Below are positions 1-13,315 of a stretch of 64,000 nucleotides of DNA, piece by piece. The translations under genes and the position numbers were made by a program. Under the pieces are notes generated by a model. That model worked only from the letters and a program-made list of their open reading frames with translations, was not told the origin of the DNA and did not search any database. Source of the stretch: Rhizophagus irregularis. Taxonomy: Eukaryota; Glomeromycota; Glomeromycetes; Glomerales; Glomeraceae. Where the stretch lies: contig NC_089442.1 in assembly GCF_026210795.1 (NCBI RefSeq), positions 1,178,001 through 1,242,000 of the forward strand. Direction: 5' to 3'. The number at the start of each line of letters is the position of its first letter. The first letter of the stretch is position 1.

Positions 1-351
1 GATGATGATGACGACGAAGAAGAAGATGATGATAATGAAGGAGGAGGATATCATTATCAAGATCTTTCTACTGAGACTGATTCTACTGCATCACCAAGAA
101 AAGAACAAGAAATTCCATTATCATTATATTGGTTTGTTGATGAAAATGATAATAAGGAGAAATTATCAAAATCAAAATCTTCAAATATTTCATCTAAATC
201 AACTAATATTATTCAAAATGATGGTGATGGTGATGAAACAAGATTATTGAAAGAAAAAATTACATCCATGGAAAAAGAATTTTCTGGAAAATTGAATTCT
301 ATGGAAGAAACTATCAAAAATTTAATCAATATAATACAGAATCAAAAATAA
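1..351 (+). CDS. C-terminal part of an acidic, coiled-coil-ending protein
   Basis: Frame 1 is open from the first base to a TAA at 349-351, giving 116 residues of a gene whose start lies outside the window. The piece opens with a run of Asp and Glu (about 13 residues), then a Gly-rich stretch, a Ser/Lys-rich linker and a Lys/Glu heptad-like end (LLKEKITSMEKEF), which looks like a short coiled coil. The codon use is that of the other real genes here. I do not recognise a domain, so no function is proposed. An overlapping frame from base 2 is also open but is only a shadow rich in Met and Lys. Confidence 0.7.
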   Translation, partial: DDDDDEEEDDDNEGGGYHYQDLSTETDSTASPRKEQEIPLSLYWFVDENDNKEKLSKSKSSNISSKSTNIIQNDGDGDETRLLKEKITSMEKEFSGKLNSMEETIKNLINIIQNQK

Positions 352-1303
352 CTTAAATTTTTTTTTAAAAAAATTACCTGATAAATTTATTTAGTTTAAA
401 AAAAAAAGTTAATATTTTTGAACATTTTTGAGCGTTTTTTATTTTTTATTATTTTTGTAATATATATTATTTATATACATTATGTAATTTTAAAGTACGG
501 TTATTAAAGACTTTTATTGGCATTATAAAAAATATAAAATTTCACTTATTACCAATTGACACTATAAAAAAATATATAAATCGTTTTTAAAAGTTAAAAA
601 TGGCTTTTGAATGTCATATACAAAAAAAAATATTAAAAAAAAATTTTAAGTACAATAAATTGCTTCGAGAATTTAAGTGATACAAAAAATCAATAAAACA
701 ATGATCACCAAAAACTAAGTTTTATTGCATTGATGTAATGTGTTTTGTGGATTAAAATTAATCATTTGTTTATTATTTAGTAAAACCTGTAGGGGTGCGT
801 GACTGATATGTTACTGTTACCACTGGTTTTGACGATTGGAGGTAGTAATTGAAAGATAAATAAGGTTAGGTTAACAATCTGTAACGTTAAATAGCAAGTG
901 GTGAATATGTGTATAAATAATGAACAATTGGTAATAAAGCGTATACGATGTATAACGAAAGGTCAATAAACGATAATAAATAATGCGGTAAAATGAGATG
1001 GATTTAATACGCGAAATCGGAAACAATTCGGCAGGGTTATCTATACTTTAATAAAATACAATATTACTGCCTCTTTCGGCGCACTGTAATATTTGTATAT
1101 TTATCTCTTTATAAAGTAAAACCAACACACACTTTCAAACCCTCCACAAATACATCGTTCAAAATTCGGTACCAATTCGCCTATCGAACATATTCGTCAT
1201 CAGACCAATTTTACCCTCCGGCCAAATTCGCTGATCAGACGATTTTGTCCAGTTAAGCCACTTCTGTCTTAGCCACCCACCTATATGTATAATTATTTAT
1301 TCT
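352..1303. other. Intergenic, no gene seen
   Basis: AT-rich 3' flank followed from about 780 by a somewhat more GC-rich unique-looking stretch. Both strands are full of stops. No RNA gene or transposon end was recognised. Confidence 0.5.
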
Positions 1304-1477
1304 ATGTCTGACGAAGAAGTTTTTTGCGAGAATTGTGTATCGTTGTATTATTAGGTCTTCCACGCCTAAATGACACCAACCTAGATAATAGGTGAAGTAT
1401 TAGAATCTGTTTTTAATAAAAAATGGGCTGAAAAAATTACCCATCAAGTTAAACAAAGAGATGAATTGAAAGAGTAA
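1304..1477 (+). pseudogene. Possible relic of a zinc-ribbon kinase N-terminus
   Basis: A short ATG frame at 1304 reads MSDEEVFCENC and then soon meets a stop. This resembles the start of the kinase gene at 23218 (Met, acidic residues, then a C-x2-C pair). About 50 bases on, another frame gives a 27-residue Lys/Glu-rich end (EVLESVFNKKWAEKI) stopping at 1475-1477. The two pieces may be exons of a dead gene or chance. The assignment rests on one Cys pair and is weak. Confidence 0.2.
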
Positions 1478-2383
1478 GAAAATATTTGAGATAATTTTTT
1501 ATTTATTTATTTATAATAATACACTAAACTACAATAAATTACCTGAAATTGTCTTGTCTGTTACTTTATAAATAAATCATTTTCTGCATTCTTAAAATTG
1601 GATATTTCTGATCAATAAAAAATTTTTGACTGACTTTATTAAAATTTATAAACTTTCATGCAACCTAAAAATCTTCAATTTTACTATATATTACTAAGTA
1701 AATTTTATAAAATCCGGTAATTTACTGTATATCACTAACTTATAATTTTCTTATTGATCGATACATTAGAATAATAATCTAACAATGGACATAAGTAATA
1801 ATAGATGAGAAAGTCCCCAGCAAATCGCATATTCTAGTTTTTTTATTATATATTCGAGAGTAACGGTTATTGGTAAAGAAAAAAGAAGATTTTTTTTTTG
1901 CGTATTTTTAAAATTCATGTATGTATGTATGTGTATATATATATAATTTTTTTTATACATGTCAATATTTTTAAGTTGATACGATGATAAATTTCACGAT
2001 AAAACCAAACAATTATCACACGCTCAGAAATTTGAATTTACATAAACATCCAACACCTGATGAAAAAAAGATCGGAACTGTAATAACTTGTAATTAGATA
2101 ATTAAATAATAGATTGCTTAGTGAAACGATCAAATATTTGAACTATCTCACAAAATATATCTCAACAATTTGATCTTATTTCGGAAAACCTTTCACGCGT
2201 TCTTCATTGTAACATTAATCTTCAATAGATAGCAATTAAATCATTATTTCAATTGGTATTATGTTTCAAGTTTAGGTAGATTTTATGACAAAACTTTAAT
2301 ATTACAATCTATTATATAAATTAGGTATTTTTAAAAATATTATATTTTTTTTGGAATATGTAAATTATAACTTTAGTTAATTA
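1478..2383. other. Intergenic, no gene seen
   Basis: Very AT-rich with simple TA and GTAT repeats near 1915-1945. No supported gene on either strand. Confidence 0.5.
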
Positions 2384-4140
2384 CTAGCAATCACTCGTTG
2401 CTTCGCACCGGGACCAATGAGTTTGTTTAAATAGAAAAATTTAGTATATATATATATATATTATAATGTAATACTAAGTAAATTGAAGATGGTTACAGTA
2501 GTTTTTTGTTTATTTAGTAATTTAATTAGGTCTTTCGGTTCTTCTTTGTAACTACTAAGGTATGTTTTTTATTTTTTTATATTTGTTTATTTATTACATG
2601 TAATTTCCATTCCCTACTAACTTTATTTCTTCTTTTAATTTTATGGGTTTGGTTTTACTTGGTCCCCTGTTTATCTCATTTTCGTTCCTTCTCCATTTTT
2701 TTGTTTTCTTTTTGTCTCTTCATTTCTTTTGCTCTTTTTATTCTTCCCTTACTTCATTTTTTCCATTGTTTTTTATTTCCTCTTCGTTCCTTTCGTCCTT
2801 TTCGTTCCTTTACACTACCCTTCGTTCCTTTTTTACACTACCCTTTGATCCTTTCATTTTTTATTTTTTATTCCCCTTTGCTCTATTTCGTCCCCCTCCA
2901 TTCTTTTCATTTTTTTCATTAGTTCCCACTTGATCTTTTTCGTTCCTTTTGTTTCTTTCACTCCCCCTTTCCCTTTTACTCTCCCTATTTTTTCATTCAC
3001 CCTCATTTTTTGATTAATTTTTTAGAAGTATTTTTGAAAAAACTTTAAAATTATGAAAATACTACAAATATTTTTATTTTAATTATAAATTTTATAATTA
3101 TTTCTTATTTTATATTACATCAATCTTAAACTTATAACCAACTTAAGAAAAATATTTGAATAATTAAATGTATTAGAATCTATTCATTTCATTTACAGTA
3201 TTATTATTCTTTTGGTACTTAATTTAACTAAACCATTTGAATTAAAATCTTTATTCAAAGATCTGGTGATTATTTAGAGAATTTCGGAACTTGGATATGG
3301 ATTTGGTTATAATAATCTATTAAATCAACAATTTCTTCAAAAAGAATTGATATTTTTACATATTTTATAATTAATTAATTTGATTTTTAATGAAACTATT
3401 TATCCAGCGTTCAATTTAATTGAAAAAAATCTTACTCATCTTTCTATCAACATCGGTCAATTTTCCTATATCTGATATGTTATAATGATTTGTAAATATA
3501 TTATTATAATATTTTATTTTTTATTTAATAATAAAAAAAATTGAAAGAAAAAGAAAAAAAAATTTAAAAAAAAATTTGGGGTCAAGAAAAGGATAAAGAA
3601 AGAAATCAGTTAAAAAAAAGGGAAATTTCTGAAAAAAAAGGAATCCGAAAAAAAATAAGTACGAAAAAATCTGAAAAAAAGGACAATAATCCAATCGAAA
3701 AAAAAAATTTTTTTTTAAAAAATAACAACACGGTCTAAAAAAAAAAGATCGAAAAAAAAATAATATAAAAAAAATTTGTCTTAAAAGACCATAACAATGG
3801 GGATTATTTAATAAAAAAAAAAATTAAACCCTAAACGTGAAAAGAATGAGAAAAAACAAATTTTTCGGTTTGAAAAAAAAACTAAACCGAAAGAAGAAAG
3901 GGATAAAAATTTTTTTCAGTTTGAAAAAAAAAACGAAAAAAAAAATTCCGATTAAAACAGTTAAGGTAAAATGAAATTGTATTAGTTGATTGGATTGGAA
4001 TGTACACGGATAAATAGAGGCATGTCACAGGTTTTAATTATATGGCATGGATTTCAAGTTACACAATTCAATTATTATGCAGAGACTAATCCAAACGTCA
4101 GACAAACTTTTTTAGTTACATAGTTTTTTAGTTATATAGA
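2384..4140 (-). mobile_element. Non-autonomous Helitron, copy A
   Basis: Read on the minus strand, the element starts with TCTATATAACTAAAAAA at 4140 and ends with CTAG at 2387-2384. It is preceded by A and followed by T, the A|T target used by Helitrons. Just inside the 3' end is an imperfect hairpin (CCCGGTGC, loop GAA, GCAACGAG). The interior matches copies B and C: an AT-rich 5' part, then a pyrimidine-rich tract (2640-3000 on the plus strand) and a splice-like module (TTAG before 2529, GTATG after 2561). There is no Rep or helicase ORF, so it needs another element to move. Open frames at 2643-2933 are low-complexity pyrimidine shadows. Confidence 0.75.
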
Positions 4141-5242
4141 TTTATCAAAAAATTTATACAAAATATCTATATAATTAAAAACAATCTCAAAAAAAATTCG
4201 TTAATATCAAAAAAAATTTTCACAAATTTAGTTAGTTGGAAATAATATTGAAAAAATCAAACAAAAAAAGTTCTCACTAAATCGAAAAAAAATCTCAATA
4301 AACAAAAAAAGTTCTCACTAAATCAAAAAAATTGTCACTAAAAGACTAAAAAGGTAGTTTCGGTTTTTTGGTAAAAACTGAAAATTATTATTATAGAAAT
4401 GGTTCGTGGTAACCAAGAGAGCGGAAATAACCACAAATAAAATGCATAAGAGGAATTATACTTTTTTTGTTAGTAATAATCCTTCGAAATAAAAAAAAAA
4501 TCCAGTTAAAATTTTAATTAACTGTAAATGTATTAGTTTAAAGATTTGTTATCCTGGTCAGTTAATTATGATATAATTATGATATGATAATTACGAAATA
4601 GATCGAACTCAAATTATTTATACAGGGTAATCTAAATATGACAAAATTTTTTTAATTAGATTTATTATTATTGGTATGTAAAATTTTTGTTAATTATATA
4701 ACAAATAAGTTTAATAACATCATAGAATATAAATTTTGCAATGATAAACTCTCATTTAGTATAAAGGATAGTATGAATAAATTTTACCAATAAACCAGTA
4801 ATAAAATAATTAAGCTATAATAAAGAAGTATATGAAAATAATTATGTAAAACTATAACCGTTTTTTGAAACTATATTATTCTCAGTTTCAAATGATCGTT
4901 GACAATTATCCGTAGCGTGTATACCTTAAAATCATTTAAAAATATTTAAAGTAATTTAATCATAATCGTACCTTTGAAATAATACTGCATCATGAGCACA
5001 AAAGTGCATGAAATTCTTCTGTATTTGTATTTTTATCAACTTAAATAATAATACTTTAATTTTATTATTTAACTTTTGAAAGGATGGAATGAAATTTGAA
5101 GTCATTTTTGAGAATGAAGAAAAAGTTAGAGGTACCGTACAAAGTTTTTAATTCTATTAATAAATAATCTAAAACAACGTAATACGTCAAATTTAATACT
5201 AAAAAAAAAACTAGTTCTTCTATTCACGACTAACTCATATTA
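4141..5242. other. Intergenic, no gene seen
   Basis: AT-rich. Near 4255-4345 there are short repeats of the type AAAAAAGTTCTCACTAAATC. No coding signal was recognised. Confidence 0.5.
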
Positions 5243-5768
5243 TACAAATCCGTTTAACCATATATACCAGTTAACATAACGCATTTTAACTGCAATATTT
5301 CCAAAAAAGCGATAAATTAATTATTCTATAAATTTATTCAGAGCTTATCGTGAATTTAAAATAATACTTAATAACTAGTTAATTTCAGTATCTTTGAATA
5401 TCTTTTAACTAATTTAATTTTTACCTACCCAATATTAAAAGATAATTTATCTAAATATATTGAATATTTAATCTTTTTTTTTTTATCCGAAATTAAAAAC
5501 TATCTTTGCTATTTGACATGAAACACCAAAATATTCTGATAAAGTTGCGAATTACTTTTTTAGAAAATTAACTTAAATTGATAAAATTATTGGTGTAAGA
5601 AACAAAGAAAGAGCAAGTAATACAAAAAATAAACTTCGAAATTACTTTTTTAGAAAATTTAAATTGATATATTTTATATGTGCGTCATTTAACATTTACA
5701 AATATAACATTAATTGCTACTTGGCGCAATAAAGCATAAGTAGTACAAAACGTAAACTTCCATGCATA
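5243..5768 (+). repeat. Left copy of a direct repeat flanking a kinase gene
   Basis: About 530 bp matching 8925-9480 in the same orientation, with small indels. Shared landmarks are ATATATACCAGTTAA, TTTTTACCTACCCA, TATGTGCGTCATTTAACA and AAACTTCCATGCAT. It has no open reading frame and no clear terminal repeats, so it is either a dispersed repeat or the trace of a duplication around the kinase gene. Confidence 0.7.
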
Positions 5769-6457
5769 TTACAGTAACTAACTAGCCAGTATTTTTTTGT
5801 TCCAGTATCCACCACAGAACACAGGAGCAAAAATCGAGTGTATTTTAATAGCATCACGGGATCAGTGATCGTTCGGGTTTTTTGATCGAAAATCCATTAA
5901 CCAATCCTATCATGTGATCAAAATCAAAATTGAGTACTTTGATCGGCTTATTGAACGGTTAACCTTGGTCACCTTATTTTTCGTATAATAAAATATTTTT
6001 CTTTTTTAAAAATGGCAAATAAGCAATACCATAAAGTAAGGTTAGCATTCATTATTATTTTTCTATTTACGGTCTGTGAGAAAAGTCCTTGAATAACTAG
6101 AACTAATTTTAATGGATTTTCCTGTTTTAAATTAAAAATAAATAAATAAATAATATTATAAATGAAATTAATAATATATAATTAACCTAATTAATATTTA
6201 CTATTTTCATGAGAATTAATATTAATTTCTTCAATTTTTCGTTTAGTTCCAAGTGTGCTAGTTCTACTAGTAGTATAAATTACGTTTTAAATTGTTTGAA
6301 TTTAAAATATATAAAGATGAAATCTTTTAATTTTAAATACCTAAAATCTAGGTCAAATTCCAATTCTCTTGAAATATAATCTATAGAAATTTAATATATT
6401 CGTTTAAAAATTAAACATTAGTATTTACATTTATTTATCTAAGGTCAACATTTTATT
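5769..6457. other. Downstream region of the kinase gene
   Basis: AT-rich sequence 3' of the minus-strand kinase. It contains an AATCAAAATTGAG and CATGTGATC stretch near 5910 that recurs near 44940. No gene is seen. Confidence 0.45.
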
Positions 6458-8591
6458 CTAGTACATACTTTTAGAAGAATTACTATTAGATGAACATTTG
6501 GAGATAAAAGAGCTTAATGGTCTACTTGTATAAATAGCACTTGGATGAGGCTTTCCGCTGAACTCGGGTCCAAGTTTCTTCAAATTCATTAGCTCTTTTC
6601 TTTTTATTTCTGCTTGATTAAATGGTTCAATATTTCTATTTGTATGATACCATATACTGAGAGTTTTACGAACTTCTGTTATGGAGGGTCTTTTCTCAGG
6701 ATCAGAATCCCAACATCTTTTCATTAAATTAGCAAAACATTCTGGTGTATCTTCTGTAATTTCGGGTCGTTCTCCATCAAGGATTCTATAAACCAGATTG
6801 ATATCATGATCAACATTAGAAAAAGGTTTACAACCTGTTGTAAGTTCCCACATAATCATACCCATACAATAAACATCAGATTCTTTAGAAAATGAAGACT
6901 TTTTAAATATTTCTGGTGCAATATAAGGAATTACTCCATATATTTCATTATTTGAAGTGTTATTTGCGGGTTGTGTTAATCCTAAGTCTCCAATTTGACA
7001 TTGATGTTTTTTATTATTTGACAAATCAAATAATATGTTTCCACTATGAAAATCTCGATGTATATAATCTGCATTATGAATAGTTTCAAGTCTAAAATAA
7101 GAAATTAATTAATAAACTAGATAATTATTATAAATAAATGCAATAAACATATTAATGTAAATACCCTTCTGAAATTTGCCATAAAATAGCTAATTTTCGT
7201 TTATTCCACGTAATTTTTGTAAAATTTTGTTGTATCCAATTATGTAAATCTCCTCCTGATGCATATTGCATAACTAATATATAATCGTCAAATTCAGGAT
7301 CTCTTGTAAAACCATAAGTTCTAATAATATGATGTTTAAATTCATAACAAGATTGATTTGATTTTAACTATATATAAATTTCAATATCAAAAAATAGAAT
7401 TAAATTATTTTTTTATAAACATTTAAAATAATATAAATATTGTAATATATTTACCTCATTTAAAAAATATTTACTAACATCTTCCGAATTTTTAAATTTT
7501 TTTAAAATGATAGTTTCATTACTATTTCTCTTTCGATTAATATCACCTTTTATTGGGCCATCTAGCCAAGTTGCTAGATATATAATACCAAATCCTCCTC
7601 TTGCTATTTCTTCTACATTTGTAAATTGAGAATATGGTATCCATTCCATTGATATTTCAGATATATAAATAGAGGAAAATAATTCATTTGGGATGAAATA
7701 ATTGCCAATGTTCTTTATCTTATCAGTAAACTCAGCTAATCTCAATCGATTGTGGATTTTAAGTCTTGAATTATCAAGAAAATCATCTAAATCACTATTT
7801 CCACTGCTAATTTTTGTGACATCAAAAATAATAGGAGTTACTCTTTTGCATTTTTTACATTGTGATTGATTTGTAATTCCAAAAACAATATTTGTTGTTA
7901 AGCAATATCTACATCCAATATAAAATGTAAAACAATACTCACAATACTTTTGACAGTCTGATGTAAATTTTAATAATGTAGGACAAGAATTGCATTCATT
8001 AATATTTAGCCACCACGGTAAGTAAAGAATTGTGATAGGTTTTTTAGTCAAAGTTGATTCTATACATTCAGAAGAAATTAAATAGCAATCTGAGCACAAT
8101 TTGATGTCATAATAATAATAATCATGATTAATATTATATATTTCTTGATATAATGATTTTCCACATAGTCTACAATTTTTCTCACTTTCAATCACATTTT
8201 TTAATGAATTATAATAGAGATTGTCACTACTAAAATGTACGAAATTATTAAGTAATTGTTTAAAACAAAATATTCCCAAGCAATTTCTGCAGCATTCTTG
8301 AATATTTTGTGGTTCTTTTGTCATACTTATTTTATGCTCACCACATTCTAAGTTCTCCGTTAATACAGATACGTCCAAATATAAATTATTATCAGTTATA
8401 TTAGCAAGATAATACGATAAACATTTTTTGCAATAGTATTGTTTACAAGCTGTTCTAACATATTTATCTCCACAATGAATGCAATTTGGATCATCCCTAT
8501 TAAATGAAACAAATGAAATCGGTACGGGACTAGATTTTAATTTTGGTGTTGGATCGAAAGAATCATAATTTAGTATCTTTGTAAGTTCCAT
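6458..8591 (-). CDS. Zinc-binding N-terminus plus protein kinase
   Basis: Model: 8591-7455, 7367-7165 and 7091-6458, with GT-AG introns, giving 657 aa. Residues 38-250 hold about ten CxxC or similar pairs (CIHC, CKKC, CRNC, CRLC, CSDC, CNSC, CEYC, CRYC, CKKC), so they probably bind several zinc ions. A linker with SGNSDLDDFL leads to WIPYSQF and the kinase domain: glycine loop RGGFG at 331-335, Lys 364 in IILKKF, HRDFHSGNIL with HRD at 458-460, DLG instead of DFG at 482-484 and APE at 505-507. All core catalytic residues are present, so it should be active, probably as a Ser/Thr or dual-specificity tyrosine-kinase-like enzyme. The substrate is unknown. The zinc region is longer than in the kinases at 20 and 54 kb. 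A direct repeat lies on each side. Confidence 0.88.
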
Positions 8592-8924
8592 TTTATTATT
8601 ATGTTATGTATAGTATAATATAATTATCGATAAAAAAAATTTAGAAAATTACAAGCATATTTATAATTTATCATGTAGAACTTTCCGTTTGTGTTATGGA
8701 AAGTACTTTTCTAGATCTTCCATATGCATAGAATTTTGGAAGTACTTTATCGAAGGGTAAGTTCATGATATTCACTTTATTTATATATATCTAACATTCC
8801 AATTGGAAAAAACATTAGCGTCATTGAACATGACATTACATAATGATAGTGATTAAAGAAAAAGAAAAGGGAATAAAAAAGCGAAGAAAAATGGAAGAAT
8901 TACTATTTGAATAATATTATACAA
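8592..8924. promoter_or_regulatory. Upstream region of the kinase gene
   Basis: The 330 bp between the ATG and the right direct repeat must hold the promoter if transcription starts locally. An imperfect inverted repeat built on AGAACTTTCCGT and GGAAAGTACTTT near 8680-8750 is the only structure noticed. Confidence 0.25.
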
Positions 8925-9480
8925 AACCGTTTAACTATATATACCAGTTAATATGATGCATTTTAACTGCAATATTTCCAACAAAGCAATAAATTAATTA
9001 TTCTGTTTAAATGTATTCAGATTTTATCGTGAATTTAAAATAATATTTAATAACTAGTAGTTAATTTCAGTATCTTTGAATATCTTTTAACTAATTTAAT
9101 TTTTACCTACCCAGCATTAAAAGATAATTTATCTAATATATTGGATATTTAATTTATTTTTATATAATCTTTAATCTTTTTTTTTTATCCGAAATTAAAA
9201 ACTATCTATGCTATTTAACATGAAACACCAAATATTCCGATAAAGTTTCGAATTACTTTTTTAGAAATTAATTTAAATTGATAAAATTTTTGGCGTAATG
9301 AAACAAAGAAAGATTAAGTAATACAAAAAGTAAACTTCCACGCATAAAATTTAAATTACTTTTTTAGAAAATTTAAATTGATATATATTTTATATGTGCG
9401 TCATTTAACATTTACTTAATTGCTACTTGGCGTAATAAAACAAAGCATATGTAGTACAAAACATAAACTTCCATGCATCT
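8925..9480 (+). repeat. Right copy of a direct repeat flanking a kinase gene
   Basis: Matches 5243-5768 in the same orientation, starting at about AACCGTTTAACTATATA and ending at CTTCCATGCAT. Small open frames crossing its end (9416-9623, both strands) are not convincing genes. Confidence 0.7.
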
Positions 9481-11801
9481 TATGTATAAAAAAGGTGCAG
9501 AAGCTGCAGCGATCCAATGTTAAATCCCTCGGTATAGTCTTAATACCCTCATGTTTCTGCTTATCTAGCCGAATAATAATAGCATTTTCATTTATGAATT
9601 TCCACAAATTGCTTCAGTCATAAATTGGTTTTGTTTCATTATGACGATTAGAAATTTTGTGAGGTAACTTGGAAATTATTTTATTAAATAAACTAATATA
9701 TTTAAGTTAAAATAATTGAATCCTTCAGTTCTAGAAACGATTTCGACACTGCTATTTTATTATGAGGTAACTCCATCAAAAAGTACCACATCATGTGATA
9801 TAGCTCAAAATTAGTATATTAATTAATTATAACGCAGTTATGTTTTAACTAATGTTGACCAATATATTTTTAAGTTGATTGATCAGATTTGTAAACTAAT
9901 ATTTTTTTTTAAGTTCGAGCGCAAGTAAACGACCTTATTAGTATCCCTTGATAGTAATTTAATTTTGACCAAATTAACTTCGATATCGTTAAAGGCACAT
10001 AAAGGCACAACAAAACTAAAAAATCCGACCGAACGAAATTGAATTGGAATATTAACGAAAAATTATAGTAAACTAATTTATTTTAAACCATTTCTGTTAC
10101 GTGATCAAATAAGTATATGGATTGTTTTCATTATTAAAAGACATCTGCTAGCTTGATGAAAATTTATAAAGTTTAATAAAGAAATTCATCTTGCCATAGA
10201 CATAAAATCTTAAGATTAATAATTGATTCATAAAAAATTTCAATCATCGAACTTATAATATTTTATTAAAAATAATGCGCGATTTTCTTAATCTAATTTT
10301 TAAAAAAATTTAATCTGTTCAAAAAAAAAAAAAATTATATTGCTTAATATGCATCTGTTTATTAAAAAAAAATGGTCTGGTAGGATAACAGATAATCAAC
10401 ATCACCTACTTTTCCTCTTCTTCAATTATCGTTGCCTTTTAATTGTTTTCTGCTCCACCATCAAATTTATTACATTTACAATTGGATAAGATTGAATCTT
10501 AATAATCGCGTCAAATCTTCAGGAATCTCGTCATCAACCGGCCGTAATCAAGCGTCCCAAATTCCTAAATAATAATAATAAAATAATAATAAAATAAATA
10601 AATTAATAAATAACGAAATAAAATTCTTTAAAAAATATAATTGCGTCAAATAGTTTAAAAACAATTCAAACCTATATAATAACGTTCTCTTTATAATTGT
10701 TTCACCAATTTCTTAAATCTTAACTCTTTCGTTCGATTGTTCATTACTTGCATTTTTGATTTTCCCTAAATACCATTTAGTCAACTCATCTTCGCTATAG
10801 TCTGATTTAACATTAAAAATATAAAATGAATAACGAATATTATACGTTCTCTCTCACTTCTATAGAATAATAAATAAAAACTTACATATTGTTACATTTA
10901 GTTATGCCCTTATAAAAGTAATTTCTTCCTTTCGTAAAATACGCGATTTCTAATTTTCCCTTTAAATATCAAAGCCTGTAGTTTTAGGACAGTAAATATG
11001 ATTTTTAGACTTATCGACGGGAGAAAGTAAATAAAGGAATGACGTAGAACGTTATCTTTAACGCTTTATTCCATTTAATCCCATCACTATTCTCGCTTCC
11101 AAAAGTTTATATATACTGTACCTCATTTAATTAAAAATCTAGACGACGATTTCTTCAATATCAAGTCACTTTGAAATATTTCTTCCGGAGAGGAGGAAAA
11201 TTATTTTGACATAATTAATAATTTTAGTTCGTACAAAAAGTTCCAAATCAATTTTTATAGATTACTACAACTTACTGGATAGATGCTCTTAATACCACAA
11301 GTTAACTCATTTCGTTGTTCTTCGGTCAAATAAACTAGATCTTCAAGTTTGTCGGCACCAATTATTCTTCAAGTTCGCGTGTGTAAATATAATATATTTG
11401 AAATTAAGTTTACTTAAAGCGAAATTGTTCTCCGGAGAAAAAGTATATCGTTTAAATATTTAATAACATATTTAAACGTGAAAGTTAACGCAAATTAGAA
11501 TTCAAAAATTTCCTGCGCCATTTTGTCGATTAATCAAGTATGGTCAGTTGACGTTTGGTTAACCAAATTAGGTTCGCCAGCTCGCTAGCGAGCGTCATTA
11601 TATAAACAATTCTGAATTCGTTAGTGAATTCGCCAGTGAATTCGCCAGCGTCATTATATAAAATATCTCTCAACTATCATTCTTCGCTTCGCGGTGAAAT
11701 TAATTTTATTAATTATTATAAATTATTAATATTCTTAAAAAATAAATAAATAAAATCTATTTTATACATAAAACTTTACAATACATAAATGATACATAAA
11801 T
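9481..11801. other. Long intergenic stretch
   Basis: No gene seen. AATAATAATAAAA microsatellite near 10567-10620. A small repeated motif (GAATTCGCCAGTGAATTCG type) at about 11570-11655 contains CGCTAGCGAGCG. The rest is AT-rich with stops in all frames. Confidence 0.5.
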
Positions 11802-13315
11802 CTATTTCCATATGGGTCTAAATAATTCAATATCTTCAACTTGATAAGTTGAATCTTGTTTTAATAATCTTTCCTTATAACTAATTTGTTTACATTTTAT
11901 ACTTAAATTATCAAAATAAATAACCAAATCACCATTACCAAAAACTAATTGATTATTAAAATCATGTAAACCATTATATAAATTCTTAAATAAACCATCA
12001 ATTTTTTTATAAGATTTAATATTTTGATCAAAATTAAATAAAAAACTACCACTTTCATCTAAATGATTATTAGAAAAATAATAAAAATGATTACTATAAC
12101 CACCAATAATTTTATCACAATTTTTTAATTTAATTACAAGTAAAGTAGAACATTTTAATTTTTTATATTTTTCCCTAAATGATTTAATATTTAAACCATC
12201 TAAACTTCCTCTATAAATTAATGAAAATTCGTAAGGATTATTTTTTGGTAATAAAAGGTTTAAATCATCATCATTTTTACCACCATCAATCCAATTTGAT
12301 AATATAGCAGCTTGTTTTGAATTTAATGTAACGGAATCAATAAAACCTCTTCTTGGTAAACTTGGCATTCCAATTTTAGTTTCAGCTCCAATCAAATGAT
12401 GTGCCATAATATCCTCATAAACGTCATAAGGAATTATTGATTTATAAGGTCTAATTTTTTCATAAAAATCATCCGAACTAATTTCTCTAAATCTAATTAA
12501 TTGAATTAAACCATCCAAAGTTTCTCTTAAATCTTCAATATCTTTATCTATCCATTTATTTATATTAATATTTGATAATACACCTCTCGTATTTTCTTTT
12601 CCCCATTTAATTAAAAAATCCCAAATATCGTCCTCTTCTATATATAAATTATCCAAATTTAACATTAAAGAAAGAATTCTTTTTTTTAATTTTAATGAAT
12701 CCTTTGATTTAAAATAATTTTTAGCTTCAACGCAAATGTAAGAAATACAAAAATTTTGTAATTTTCTACAATTTTCTAATTTAAAAATATTATTTATGAC
12801 GGTAGAAAAATTTTCTATTAACCACACCTTATGATTTTCCACGAGATATTCTTGAATATAAGCAACAACTTCTGGAAAGTTTAATTTTGATGATGCGATC
12901 AATAATCCAAAAGTATCTTCCCCTGAAGTTGATCCCAAATCAATAATTCCCGTATACATGTACCTTAAAGAGTGAGGTAGCGTTAAAATTTGGCGTAAAA
13001 GTATTTTTCGTAAAAGTATTTTATAAATAAAATTATATTTTACCTTAGGATCATAGAGAAGACGTTCGGAGTAATATTCGTAACACGTAAAATAACCATA
13101 CTTAGATTTCTTTTCGAAATATTTTCTCTGGTTTGAGTAATAATTTGTTTAAAATATTCGGATCTTGCGTATAATATAATCGAATGTGCATTAAAAATTT
13201 TTATATTACTATCATTTTCTCCCATAACTTCTATTGTAACATCTGAATTATAACATGGTTTTTCTAATAAATAAGAAAAATCGCTGGATAAATTTGTCAA
13301 AAATTTGATAGTCAT
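11802..13315 (-). CDS. BTB-BACK-TLDc protein, copy 1
   Basis: Model: 13315-13044 and 12963-11802, with an 80-bp GT-AG intron of phase 2, giving 477 aa. Residues 1 to about 95 form a BTB/POZ fold (SDVTIEV, FNAHSIILYARSEYF). Residues about 110-250 are BACK-like, including IWDFLIKWG and FYEKIRPYKSIIP. Residues about 304-477 form a TLDc domain (FSLIYRGSLDG, KIIGGYS, SFLFNFD, FGNGDLVI). BTB domains commonly serve as CUL3 ubiquitin-ligase adaptors, and TLDc proteins are linked to oxidative stress and V-ATPase; the role here is inferred only. The intron splits the Arg codon at the BTB/BACK border, exactly as in copy 2, so the two are paralogues. It is transcribed away from copy 2. Confidence 0.9.

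Noticed and set aside
2643-2933. Plus-strand ORFs rich in Phe, Ser and Leu
   Set aside because: They read a pyrimidine-rich repeat inside a Helitron; the same tract is open in two frames at once and recurs elsewhere as non-coding repeat.
9416-9623. Overlapping small ORFs on opposite strands
   Set aside because: They cross the end of a direct repeat, lack codon bias and mirror each other.
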